Shown: piece by piece, positions 25,455 through 36,658 of the stretch | Layout of the letters: each line of letters begins with the position of its first letter | How positions within the stretch are numbered: position 1 is the stretch's first letter | The notes under the pieces: model-generated | The model's database searches: none | What the model saw: the letters and a program-made list of their open reading frames with translations, nothing else | What the model was told of the DNA's origin: nothing | Origin: Planctomycetaceae bacterium | GTDB taxonomy: Bacteria > Planctomycetota > Planctomycetia > Pirellulales > Thermoguttaceae | Length of the DNA: 50,794 nt | Direction of reading: 5' to 3' | NCBI GenBank assembly: GCA_012719125.1 | Contig: JAAYAY010000182.1 | Coordinates: forward strand, 1-50,794 | Translations under genes and position numbers: made by a program

Positions 25455-26657
25455 TTAATCCAGCCGCGAATGAGCCTGATCGGCCCAGGGACTGTCTGGG
25501 GCCAGGTCGAGGAAGCGCCGCCAGTGCTCGTCGGCTTCGGATTCCCGCCCGAGTTGATCGAGGGCCCGAGCCAGATGGTAGTGGACGTCGGCGTAGTCTT
25601 CGTGATACGTCAGCGCCCCCTCAAAAGCGGCAATCGCCAGGTCGATCTGTCCCGACTCGACCAGCACGCAGCCCAGGTTCGCCCGGGCTTCGACGTAGTC
25701 CTCGTCCAACTCGATGGTCATGTAGTAGCGTTCGCGGGCGCCTGCCACGTCGCCCTGGCGATAAAGGAGTTCAGCGAGCTGGAAGCAGATTTCCGGGGTT
25801 GGTCCCCCGACGGCCATGGCGGCGCGGTACATCTCGGCGGCCGCTGCCAGTTGGCCTTCGTCCTCCAATTCGGCAGCCAGGCGGCAGATTTCCTCCGGCG
25901 AATGGGCCAGTCGTTCCGCGTGGATTTGCTCCGTCGAAATCGACACGGGAGCAGCCTGCTCCGGGGCGTCGGGCACGAGTTCTTCATCCTCGGCCGCAGC
26001 GAAATCGAAGCGAAGTTGGCCTCCCGGCTCGATCAGGCCGTCGCCTTGCCGCAGCAGGATCTCCTTGCCTTCGACGATGACCGACAATTGGGCCAAGGGG
26101 CGTTCGACGTCGGGCAGGTACCGGGCAAGTTCTCCCAGCTTGCGTTCCAGGGCGCCGGGCTTGATGCCGGCCGCCAGCAACTCGGCAAGGCGCCGGGCGG
26201 TGGCCACTTCCTGGAAGTCGAAGTACGGCAGCCGGCGGACCATGCGAGCCGGTTTGATCAATCCGCGGCGATGCCAGCGGCGAATGGTGGCGACGTCGAC
26301 GTCGAGCAGGTCGGCAAGCATGGCGGGCGTGTAGAGACGATGGATATCGTGGTCCACATCGACCAAACCGAGGTGTTGCCAGAGCTGGGTCTCTGTGCCC
26401 AACCGCACCCGGCCTTCGTCGGCCGCCGCCCGGGTCTCGGCGTCGAGCCACTCCTCGGCGCCGGACAGATCGGGGATGGGGAGCTCGGCTTCGCCGATCA
26501 CGATCCAGGTGGCGTCGCCCGAGTCCCGCTCGACAACGGAGCCCCCCTGCTCACGGATCAACTGCGCCGCATCGCGTTTCGACATGCTGGCCAGCCGGCC
26601 CACGAGCACGATGCGATCGCCGTCGAGGCGTTTCGAGGGGGCTTCAGAATCGGACAT
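25455..26657 (-). CDS. BRCT-MerR HTH-TPR fusion protein
   Basis: A 400-aa protein with three recognisable parts. Residues about 14-98 look like a BRCT domain (IVLVGRLASMSKRDAAQLI, EQGGSVVERDSGDATWIVIG), like the ligase-type phosphopeptide- or DNA-end-binding fold. Residues about 108-175 are a MerR-type winged HTH (LYTPAMLADLLDVDVATIRRWHRRGLI and YFDFQEVATARRLAELL). After an acidic linker, residues about 250-395 hold at least four TPR units (ERYYMTIELDEDYVEARANL, AFEGALTYHEDYADVHYHLA). It could be a DNA-binding adaptor recruiting a partner through TPRs. No metal or drug ligand cysteines of classical MerR are seen. Confidence 0.82.
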   Translation of the reverse strand: MSDSEAPSKRLDGDRIVLVGRLASMSKRDAAQLIREQGGSVVERDSGDATWIVIGEAELPIPDLSGAEEWLDAETRAAADEGRVRLGTETQLWQHLGLVDVDHDIHRLYTPAMLADLLDVDVATIRRWHRRGLIKPARMVRRLPYFDFQEVATARRLAELLAAGIKPGALERKLGELARYLPDVERPLAQLSVIVEGKEILLRQGDGLIEPGGQLRFDFAAAEDEELVPDAPEQAAPVSISTEQIHAERLAHSPEEICRLAAELEDEGQLAAAAEMYRAAMAVGGPTPEICFQLAELLYRQGDVAGARERYYMTIELDEDYVEARANLGCVLVESGQIDLAIAAFEGALTYHEDYADVHYHLARALDQLGRESEADEHWRRFLDLAPDSPWADQAHSRLD

Positions 26658-26759
26658 GACGTGCGGTGCGGAGAACGAGAAACGGCTGGCCAGGGCAGTA
26701 GTCTCAGTTTGGCCGGGAACGAGGGGGCTGTCAATGCACCATCAAATGGTCCCGCATCT

Positions 26760-27302
26760 CTACACGCTCATTATCATTTCGAAGAGATCGTTGCTGCGGT
26801 ACTCACGGTACTTTGTTTTGAGGTGCAACTCCAATTCCTCCTCGTACTGATCCAGTGGCAACGTGACCCGCAATCGGACAATCACCAGATAGTCCTTGAA
26901 TTCCAGGTCAATCTCTTCGGATGTGACATAGGTGCAGTAGCGTCCATTGGAATCGCATTGCGTCTGCATCTTCAGAGTATCGTTGCCTTCAAAGACAACC
27001 TCGCCGTCGCTTGCGTCCATGATTCTTACAGCAACGACTGCAGCTTCCGGTTCAAACCTGCCGTCGTGGCACCGGATTCTCAGTCCGAGCGTGTATGGCG
27101 ATCCGTAAACGGTCAAGTCCTTCTGTTCGTGGAATGTCCCATTAAGATAGGCGTCCAGTACGTATTCTCTTGCTGACACCGTTGCACTCGCGAATTCGAA
27201 GAGCTTGCTCATTCGGTGCGGACGGAACAAATAGCAGACGCCTGCCACGAGCAGCCCAATCACTGCAACTGCAATCACTAGTCCCTTGCGAGCACGAGTC
27301 AT
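26760..27302 (-). CDS. membrane-anchored hypothetical protein
   Basis: A 180-aa protein with a basic start (MTRARKG), one N-terminal transmembrane segment (LVIAVAVIGLLVAGVCYLF) and a soluble beta-rich domain with alternating charged and hydrophobic residues. No family is recognised. Two Cys pairs could form disulphides outside the cell. Base composition is visibly more AT-rich than that of its neighbours, suggesting recent acquisition. It ends about 100 bp before the BRCT-MerR-TPR gene and begins 24 bp after the tadA stop on the same strand. Confidence 0.65.
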   Translation of the reverse strand: MTRARKGLVIAVAVIGLLVAGVCYLFRPHRMSKLFEFASATVSAREYVLDAYLNGTFHEQKDLTVYGSPYTLGLRIRCHDGRFEPEAAVVAVRIMDASDGEVVFEGNDTLKMQTQCDSNGRYCTYVTSEEIDLEFKDYLVIVRLRVTLPLDQYEEELELHLKTKYREYRSNDLFEMIMSV

Positions 27303-27325
27303 TCCGAGTCCCCTGTTGCTTCCTC

Positions 27326-27814
27326 TCACTTCTTCCCCAACCGCCTTTGTTGCTGGAAGAAGCGGGTGAGGATCTGCCCGCATGGTTCAGCCAGTACCCC
27401 CGAGATGACGGCCGCTCGGTGGTTCAGTCGGCCGTCGCCGAGCAGTTGGTAGAGCGACTGAACGGCGCCTGCTTTGGGATCGATGGCGCCGAAGACGACA
27501 AGCGGTATTCGGGCCTGGATGATGGCCCCGGCACACATGGCGCAAGGTTCCAGAGTGACGTAGAGAGTGCAGTTGTCCAGACGCCAGGACTGCCGGGCTT
27601 CGGCGGCCTGGGTGATGGCCACCATTTCGGCATGGGCCGTGGGGTCTCGCAGTTGTTCCCGCTGGTTGTGGGCCGCGGCGATGACCCGGTCTTCGTGGAC
27701 GATCACGGCTCCGACGGGGACTTCCTCTTCGGCGAAAGCCCGTTCCGCTTCGACGAGTGCTTGCTGCATGAAGGTTTCGTGGACCAGCATCCATTGCGAG
27801 TTGGCGTCGATCAC
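27326..27814 (-). CDS. tadA: tRNA adenosine(34) deaminase
   Basis: A 162-aa zinc deaminase that converts A34 to inosine in tRNA-Arg(ACG). The zinc and catalytic signature is complete: HAEM (His ligand and proton-shuttle Glu), then [12 protein letters not shown] with the two Cys ligands. GTG at 27814 overlaps the stop of the preceding gene by 4 bp, but a Shine-Dalgarno-like AAGGAG abuts it with no spacing. The ATG at 27790 is a plausible alternative start. Confidence 0.93.
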   Translation of the reverse strand: MIDANSQWMLVHETFMQQALVEAERAFAEEEVPVGAVIVHEDRVIAAAHNQREQLRDPTAHAEMVAITQAAEARQSWRLDNCTLYVTLEPCAMCAGAIIQARIPLVVFGAIDPKAGAVQSLYQLLGDGRLNHRAAVISGVLAEPCGQILTRFFQQQRRLGKK

Positions 27815-29613
27815 TCCTTGACCTCCATGGGCGATTTCACCTCAGCACCCTCCAAGCCGGCTTCCGCCTGCCGCTTGCTCCACCAATCTGCCACTTTCTT
27901 GGGAGCGTCGGGCGCTGGATAGCGATAGGTCTCCAGGCCGCAACGCTGAGCGATTGCATCGCCGATCGGGATCAGATCGAAGTCTTCCGGACTTGCACCG
28001 TGCCGGCGCAGCAGCATGGCGGCGGCCGTGGCTCCGAATTCCGGCCCTTCGGCCTGGCCTGCAATCAGCGTCTCGCTGCGAGGCAGCATCTTTTCCAGCC
28101 AGCGATCCGCGTCGGGCCAGGGATCGCGCTGGGCGATGGCCAGCGCGGCACACCGATCGTAGCGATAGGAGGTGCCGTCGTCGGGAATGGACATGCGGTT
28201 CTCTTCGATGGCAGTGAGCAACCCGGGTATGGCGTCCCGCGTGCCTCGAAAAGCCAGCCACGTGCAGAACTGGGTGTGAATGCTGGGCCCCTTCTCCTCA
28301 GTCGGCGTCTCGAACTGGGCTTCGACGACTTGTCCCTGTTGAATCGCGATCCGGCGATCATCGATCGTCGACAGGTACTGCCCGGCGAAACGCGAAACGT
28401 CGCTCGGATCGAACTGCATGATCATCACCATGGCTCGTTCGTCGATGGGCTGCTGCAGGGCGAGGTAGCGATCGAGCGTTCGCTTCACGATGGCCGCATA
28501 GCGGGCCGACTCGTCTTCGGTCACACGGTACTCGTAGGCCATCCGCCGGCGCGGCGTGGGCAGGTTGACCAGGTGAAAGAAGGCGGCTCGCTCCCGCGGA
28601 TCGCGGGACGGATGGGGAATGGCCACGCCCACCGGATAGTCGCCCTCCGAGAGGTTGACGCCCGTGACGCAGTGGGCGGTCTGATCGTCGATGCGGTCGA
28701 AATGGCTCGTACCGATCCCTTCCGTCTCGCTCGGCACTCCGACCAGTAACCGCTGGATACTGCGATGGCGCCCGGCGTTCCAGTACTCGGCGACCATGGC
28801 CGGTTTGGTCAAGTCGAGCAAGCCGTTCAGATGCCGCTGGCCGTCTGGAGATAGATTGTCCGCCCCGAGGCGAGTCTCGAGGGCGTTGCGAATCGGGGCG
28901 ACGTGGGCGTCGCAAGCCAGCAGGTCGCGGAGTTCGGCGAGGGCCGCCGGCTCGCCGGTCAGGCGGAAGCGGTCTCCGGCGTCCGGCGCCGCAAGCCGTT
29001 CCACAAGCGTCGCGATCTGCTCGGTGGAGGCGGCCGGATCAGACTGCCGCGCGTCGTCTTCCAGCCAAGCGGCCCTGGCGCTTTCGTAGATACGTTTCAG
29101 CGATCGGGCCTGCTCCGGGGCCGATTGCGTGGCGGCGGCGATAAGTTTCACACGCTCGTACACGAGTCCTGCGCCGTCGCCACTGCCCAGCAGCCAACGC
29201 AACCGGCTTTCGGCACCCAGTCGTCGCGCGTAGGAGTCGTCGCCGAGTTGTTCGAGGAGCCGGTCGATCGCGTCGGCGTCGATGTTCTGCGAGGGGGGGG
29301 ATTGGACGGGAGGAAGATCGCGGCGCAATCGTTCCAACTGCTTTCGAACCTCGAAGGAGATCTCCGCGTTGACGGTGGCGCGTTCCACCGACTCGGCCAG
29401 GACTTGCCGCGATGGTTCTTCGACGGCTAGTTCCTCGAGCCGCTGGAAGGCTCGCGTCCGAACGGCGAAATCGTCGGAATCGAGATCGGCAAACAGCCGC
29501 TCGATCTCTTGTGCAATCGATCCGCCCGGATCGGCATTCTCCGGGACGCCGGCGCAGACCGCCAGCGCGGCCCAGCACACGGCGATCGGCAGGATCGGCA
29601 CAAATCGTCTCAT
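27811..29613 (-). CDS. secreted hypothetical protein with helical-repeat N-terminal half
   Basis: A 600-aa protein with a signal peptide ([21 protein letters not shown]). Its N-terminal half is rich in alpha-helical repeat-like segments ([20 protein letters not shown] and [20 protein letters not shown]), resembling planctomycete HEAT-like exported proteins. The C-terminal half contains further repeat-like helices around [20 protein letters not shown]. No enzymatic motif is visible. It is translationally coupled to tadA by a 4-bp overlap, although an exported structural protein has no obvious tie to tRNA editing. ATG at 29613 puts the signal peptide at the N-terminus. Confidence 0.75.
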   Translation of the reverse strand: MRRFVPILPIAVCWAALAVCAGVPENADPGGSIAQEIERLFADLDSDDFAVRTRAFQRLEELAVEEPSRQVLAESVERATVNAEISFEVRKQLERLRRDLPPVQSPPSQNIDADAIDRLLEQLGDDSYARRLGAESRLRWLLGSGDGAGLVYERVKLIAAATQSAPEQARSLKRIYESARAAWLEDDARQSDPAASTEQIATLVERLAAPDAGDRFRLTGEPAALAELRDLLACDAHVAPIRNALETRLGADNLSPDGQRHLNGLLDLTKPAMVAEYWNAGRHRSIQRLLVGVPSETEGIGTSHFDRIDDQTAHCVTGVNLSEGDYPVGVAIPHPSRDPRERAAFFHLVNLPTPRRRMAYEYRVTEDESARYAAIVKRTLDRYLALQQPIDERAMVMIMQFDPSDVSRFAGQYLSTIDDRRIAIQQGQVVEAQFETPTEEKGPSIHTQFCTWLAFRGTRDAIPGLLTAIEENRMSIPDDGTSYRYDRCAALAIAQRDPWPDADRWLEKMLPRSETLIAGQAEGPEFGATAAAMLLRRHGASPEDFDLIPIGDAIAQRCGLETYRYPAPDAPKKVADWWSKRQAEAGLEGAEVKSPMEVKE

Positions 29614-29660
29614 GAAAACCAGCCTAACACGACCGGCCCGCCGACTCAAACGGGTACGAC

Positions 29661-29731
29661 AAAAGGGGCCATCACTGGATTTGGCGTCGACCTGCGACCA
29701 GCCACGCAAGAAACCAGTGATGTCCCCTTTT
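29661..29731. repeat. 18-bp inverted repeat between two minus-strand genes
   Basis: AAAAGGGGCCATCACTGG (29661-29678) and CCAGTGATGTCCCCTTTT (29714-29731), 17 of 18 pairs, with a 35-nt loop. It lies 8 bp downstream of the stop of the AmmeMemoRadiSam gene. The arm ending in TTTT gives it terminator character on both strands, though the loop is long. The AAAAGGGGAC core resembles dispersed repeats of planctomycete genomes. Confidence 0.6.
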
Positions 29732-29739
29732 ACGGACGC

Positions 29740-33033
<3,294 letters not shown>

Positions 33034-33121
33034 CTACCTACTGATCGGTCCGCCCACCCAAGAAAAGAATACCACTTTCATTCCCAAACGCCTATCACGC
33101 CCAGGGGTAGGGAACTGCGAG

Positions 33122-34384
33122 TCAAGCGGACCAGAGGGAGACGGGGGGCAGGAATAAGAGCAGGAAAATGCCGCCGATCATAGGAATGGTGAAAAGCAAG
33201 GAGACTTCGACGAACAATCGCTTGCCGCCGAGGATCCCGACCATGCCGGCCTTGAACACCAGGTTGGCGAGAGCGGCCACGACGATGAATCTCCAGCCAT
33301 CGGCGAGAATGGCGGGATCTGTGTTCGCCAGATTGGCCGTCGATAGCGTGATGGCATCCATGTCGGTCAAACCCGAGATCGCCGAAACCACGTAAAGCGC
33401 CTCCGTTCCCAGGTGAGCCTTAGCTGCCGCCAGCGCGATCAACACGACGGCGTACATCGCGGCGAAGACCAGAGCGGATTTCAGTTGTGTCGGATTTTCC
33501 TGCTCGGGCATCCGGCTTGGTTGTTTGCGGACCCGAAACCACATGAGAACGGCCGGTGCGGCCGTCAGAAGCATCAAGGCCGTGATAGGGACGGCCGATG
33601 CCGACAAGAAGCGGGGTGAGACGACGGAGATTTCGATGAGTACGCGAACATAGACGATGGTCGACGCCACCATGATGACGATGGCCGCGACGTGCGCGGC
33701 GTCCGGTTTGCCGCGAGCCTGCCGCGAGTAGCTGACCGTCGTGGCCGTGCTGGAAATCGCTCCCCCGAGAATGCCGCCGAGCATGATGCCGGCGTCTCGT
33801 CCCAGAAATTTGTAGACGATATAGCCGCCCAGGCTCATGCCGACGATCAGCACGACGAGAAGCCAGGTTTTCCACGGGTTGAACACCTGATAGGGACCGT
33901 AGGTCTGATCGGGCAGGATCGGCAGGATGATGCAGGTGATCAGCACGAACTGCATGATCGCCTTCAGGTCGTTGTTGCCGAGGGTCTCGGCGAACCGGTG
34001 AATCTCCGGTTTGAACTGGAGCAGGATGGCCACGCCGCCGCCGATCGCGATGGGGACCGCGATGGGCGTGACCATGAGCAAGGCCCCCACGCAGAACATG
34101 ACCAAGACGGCAAACTCGGTGGTCACCCCCGGATCGGGCGCCTCTTCGCGCATTTGAATCATCCGCTGAAGGGCAAGGACGGCCACGACACCGAGCATGG
34201 ATCCGAGGATCACCCACCCCCCGTATTGGCCCGCGAGGATGGCGGAGACCGTACCGAGAATCGTGATCAGAGGGAAAGTACGGACTCCTGGGCGACCGAC
34301 GGCAGAATGCTCCCTTTGGAGCCCGACCAACAAGCCAAGCACCAACGAGATGCCAAGATTTTGAAACAGTTGAAGCTCGTGCAC
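33122..34384 (-). CDS. MgtC/SapB-DUF4010 family membrane protein
   Basis: A 420-aa polytopic protein. The N-terminal third is MgtC/SapB-like: LGISLVLGLLVGLQREHS with the conserved Arg-Glu, then RTFPLITILGTVSAIL. The C-terminal two thirds are DUF4010, with GGILGGAISSTATTVSYSRQA and AISGLTDMDAITLSTANLA. About a dozen hydrophobic helices are visible. The family is thought to be transport-related, but the substrate is unproven. GTG at 34384 is chosen because GGAG lies 7 nt upstream; the frame to 34420 lacks such a site. It is 88 bp upstream of the AmmeMemoRadiSam start on the same strand, so cotranscription is possible. Confidence 0.88.
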   Translation of the reverse strand: MHELQLFQNLGISLVLGLLVGLQREHSAVGRPGVRTFPLITILGTVSAILAGQYGGWVILGSMLGVVAVLALQRMIQMREEAPDPGVTTEFAVLVMFCVGALLMVTPIAVPIAIGGGVAILLQFKPEIHRFAETLGNNDLKAIMQFVLITCIILPILPDQTYGPYQVFNPWKTWLLVVLIVGMSLGGYIVYKFLGRDAGIMLGGILGGAISSTATTVSYSRQARGKPDAAHVAAIVIMVASTIVYVRVLIEISVVSPRFLSASAVPITALMLLTAAPAVLMWFRVRKQPSRMPEQENPTQLKSALVFAAMYAVVLIALAAAKAHLGTEALYVVSAISGLTDMDAITLSTANLANTDPAILADGWRFIVVAALANLVFKAGMVGILGGKRLFVEVSLLFTIPMIGGIFLLLFLPPVSLWSA

Positions 34385-34438
34385 CGCGTTGCTCCGAGAG
34401 CCTGATTGGCAGCTCGCCATTCACTGCCGAGTTCCAGC

Positions 34439-34469
34439 GTTGGGTGGCTGATGGCCGAGCGACAGCCAG
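34439..34469 (+). repeat. half copy of the 11.4-kb palindromic element
   Basis: GTTGGGTGGCTG followed by a segment ending CGAGCGACAGC matches the left arm region starting at 11419 with only a few substitutions. There is no inverted partner here, so it is one arm of the dispersed element lying between the DUF4010 gene and panD. Confidence 0.6.
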
Positions 34470-34577
34470 ACTAATTGCCGGTCTTGCCACCCAAGAAAAC
34501 CTACCACACTGGGAGAATTCAGGAGACGCGGGAAAGATACCCGTCTAACGGGTGGTGCCGTGGCCTGCGCGAGTGAG

Positions 34578-34925
34578 CTAGCGAATTCGATTGTTCTCGT
34601 CCACGCGGACCACAATCGGTTTGTGCGTAACGATTTCTTCGTCCGTCATCGTGCAGTAGGTCAGGATGATGACCAGATCGCCAGGCATCCCCAAACGGGC
34701 GGCAGCGCCGTTGAGAAGAATCGTACCCGATCCCGCTTCCGCCTCAATGACATAAGTGATCAGGCGGCTTCCGTTGTTGACATTGACCACCTGGACCTGC
34801 TCTCCGGGGAGCATATTGGCCGCTTCGAGCAACGTCTTGTCGATGGTGATGCTGCCTTCGTAGTTCAATTCCGTGCCCGTCAGGGTGGCACGGTGAATCT
34901 TGGACTTGAGCATGAAGCGTTGCAC
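34578..34925 (-). CDS. panD: aspartate 1-decarboxylase
   Basis: A 115-aa pyruvoyl enzyme that makes beta-alanine from aspartate for pantothenate and CoA synthesis. The self-cleavage site is YEGSITID, between Gly and Ser at about residues 24-25; the Ser becomes the pyruvoyl group. The core [21 protein letters not shown] and the later [12 protein letters not shown] are typical. GTG at 34925 gives an N-terminus of family length; a longer frame to 34991 adds an atypical extension. It is a single gene with no panB or panC nearby. Confidence 0.94.
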   Translation of the reverse strand: MQRFMLKSKIHRATLTGTELNYEGSITIDKTLLEAANMLPGEQVQVVNVNNGSRLITYVIEAEAGSGTILLNGAAARLGMPGDLVIILTYCTMTDEEIVTHKPIVVRVDENNRIR

Positions 34926-35057
34926 GGGTCGATTCTCTCGGTGCACAGACTGCTTCGACGCGCAGGCCTCCCCCATGGAGAGACCCGGCACGTCTTAAAA
35001 CATTGTAGTATGGCGTTGTTCTTCCGGTTTTTCAACCGCGCCAGTGTCGTGGCAGGC

Positions 35058-35152
35058 GAACTGCAAGGTAGCAGGCACGCTCCGCCGTGCCGTCCGCAGA
35101 ACTGCCGGAAATCCCGATTTCCTGCGAACGGCGCTCGGAGAGTGCCTGCTAC
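35058..35152. repeat. dispersed palindromic repeat, copy 1
   Basis: 35068-35102 is the exact 35-bp reverse complement of 48621-48655, and similarity continues with two mismatches to 35058. Within this copy, GTAGCAGGCAC (35068-35078) and GTGCCTGCTAC (35142-35152) are perfect inverted arms. The sequence between them is an imperfect continuation of the palindrome, so the unit looks like two diverged inverted copies. Confidence 0.75.
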
Positions 35153-35231
35153 TTTTCCTGCCACAAGAGGACTTTGCAGTTCTCCTGGTGTCATGGCGGA
35201 CGAAGGCAGGGTGCTCTATCCCCCAAAAGAC

Positions 35232-35265
35232 GAGAGCCGCTCACTTTGGGCGGTGAGCGGCTCTC
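35232..35265 (-). terminator. stem-loop, possible terminator of fabI
   Basis: GAGAGCCGCTCAC (35232-35244) and GTGAGCGGCTCTC (35253-35265) form a perfect 13-bp stem with an 8-nt loop. Read on the minus strand it is followed by GTCTTTTGG, a weak T-tract. It lies about 265 bp downstream of the fabI stop, which is rather far. Confidence 0.5.
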
Positions 35266-35530
35266 AATTGGGCGCTGAACCCCCAGAAGAACACATATTC
35301 CCGCATCTCGGGGGGGATAATGCGGTTTTCAGAGGTTCTTCACAGACGGGGGCTCAGACAGGGTCTTGGGCAAGACTATCCAACCCCGGTCGATCGATCC
35401 CGGTTCCGGGGTGTTTCACCGATTTTTCAAGAAATCTTGGACTCGCGAAAAACCTGGCACAGGGGGTAGGCGTAGGCGTGTCGGTGCAAACTCCAATCCC
35501 CCCCCAAAAAGCTTGCCCACAGTTCCCAGT

Positions 35531-36301
35531 TCACAGCCCCACCACGCTATAACCGCAGTCCACGTGGAGAACCTCACCGGTTACGCCCTCGGAAAGGTCG
35601 CTGAGAAAGTACAGGCCGGCCTTGCCCAACTCGCGGAATTCCACATTGCGGCCCAGGCACGATTTGCGGACGGCATGTTCGCGCATCTCGTCGAATCCGG
35701 ACACCCCGGCTGAACTGAGCGTTCGCATGGGCCCGGCGCTGATCGCATTGACCCGAATCTGTTTGCGCCCCAGGTCCCACGCCAGGTAGCGGACGCTGTG
35801 TTCGAGTGCCGCCTTGCAGACGCCCATAACGTTGTAGCCGGGGAATACCTTCTCGCCCCCGTAGTAGCTGATCGTCACGATGGAGCCGCCGTCGGGCATG
35901 ATTTCGGCTGCCCGGCGTGATACGGCTACGAGGCTATAAGCGCTGATATCCATGGCGAGATGCCACCCCTCGCGGCTCATTTCCACATAGGGCTTGCGGA
36001 GTTCTTGGGGCGGAGCAAACGCGATCGAGTGGATCACGAAGTCGATTGTCCCGTAGGTTTCGGCCATCTGGGAGAAGACGCCGTCCAGGTCGCGGTCCTG
36101 CTGGACGTCGCACGACATGAGCAACTTCGGCTGGCAGGCCTCAACCAGCCGTCGCACGCGACGTTCGCTCGACTCACCCGGCAGATGGGTGAATGCCAGT
36201 TCAGCGCCCTCCGCCATCAGGGCTTCACTTATCGCCCAGGCGATGCTGCGATCGTTCGCGACCCCCAGGACCAGGCCGACTTTGCCCTCAAACATCCTCA
36301 T
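35531..36301 (-). CDS. fabI: enoyl-[acyl-carrier-protein] reductase (NADH)
   Basis: A 256-aa short-chain dehydrogenase-like enzyme that reduces enoyl-ACP in the last step of each fatty-acid elongation cycle. The N-terminal nucleotide-binding motif is GLVLGVANDRSIAWAI, typical of FabI. The active site has YYGGEKVFPGYNVMGVCKAALE, with Tyr and Lys separated by six residues. VNAISAGPMRTLSSAGV and the terminal VDCGYSVVG follow. AAGGA (complement of 36309-36313) lies 7 nt before ATG 36301. The gene appears monocistronic. Confidence 0.95.
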   Translation of the reverse strand: MRMFEGKVGLVLGVANDRSIAWAISEALMAEGAELAFTHLPGESSERRVRRLVEACQPKLLMSCDVQQDRDLDGVFSQMAETYGTIDFVIHSIAFAPPQELRKPYVEMSREGWHLAMDISAYSLVAVSRRAAEIMPDGGSIVTISYYGGEKVFPGYNVMGVCKAALEHSVRYLAWDLGRKQIRVNAISAGPMRTLSSAGVSGFDEMREHAVRKSCLGRNVEFRELGKAGLYFLSDLSEGVTGEVLHVDCGYSVVGL

Positions 36302-36658
36302 CGCATATTCCTTGCTACAGACATTTCATGACGAATTTGCGCGGACCGACCTGCGTCGTCAGGTTTCCGGACAAGAAGACACTTGGAATCCCACGCAAAG
36401 GAAGGGGATGACTGCCGGAGCGGGTCCGGGCAAGGGAGGCATCTCATGAGTCCGAGGGAGAGAGAAATCACCACCTTTCGGGCTCATTTTGGAGTGGGCA
36501 AATCCGGGTTGCCGGCGTCCGAGCCGTACTCGGACAATCGTTCGCTCCCAAGGAACGTTTCACTCCGTTAGACAATTGTAGAGGTCCCCGGCAACAAGCC
36601 AGCCCACCCCCCTTATGGGCAAGACCGTCGGACGGTTCGTTTTCCGCGTCTTTCGACC
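36302..36658. other. 357-bp intergenic region upstream of fabI
   Basis: It contains the fabI ribosome-binding site near 36311 and a small GTCCGAG/CTCGGAC hairpin (36517-36535). A TACAAT-like box on the minus strand near 36580 has no matching -35 box. I see no gene. Confidence 0.45.

Larger units (their letters stand above)
34992..35530. other. 539-bp repeat-rich intergenic region
   Basis: It holds a dispersed palindromic repeat (35058-35152), a 13-bp stem-loop (35232-35265), and a G/C-run-rich tail next to fabI with AGGGGGTAGGCGTAGGCGTG and an eight-C run. Several frames stay open by chance but show no conserved protein and no start signals, so I call no gene here. Confidence 0.5.

Noticed and set aside
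24762-27176. Long plus-strand open frame (about 800 codons) antisense to the Uma2 and BRCT-MerR-TPR genes
   Set aside because: It runs opposite genes with clear families, crosses intergenic DNA and shows no domain; GC-rich sequence lowers stop frequency.
34560-35552. 330-codon plus-strand frame through panD and the repeat region
   Set aside because: It is antisense to panD and built partly from a dispersed palindrome.
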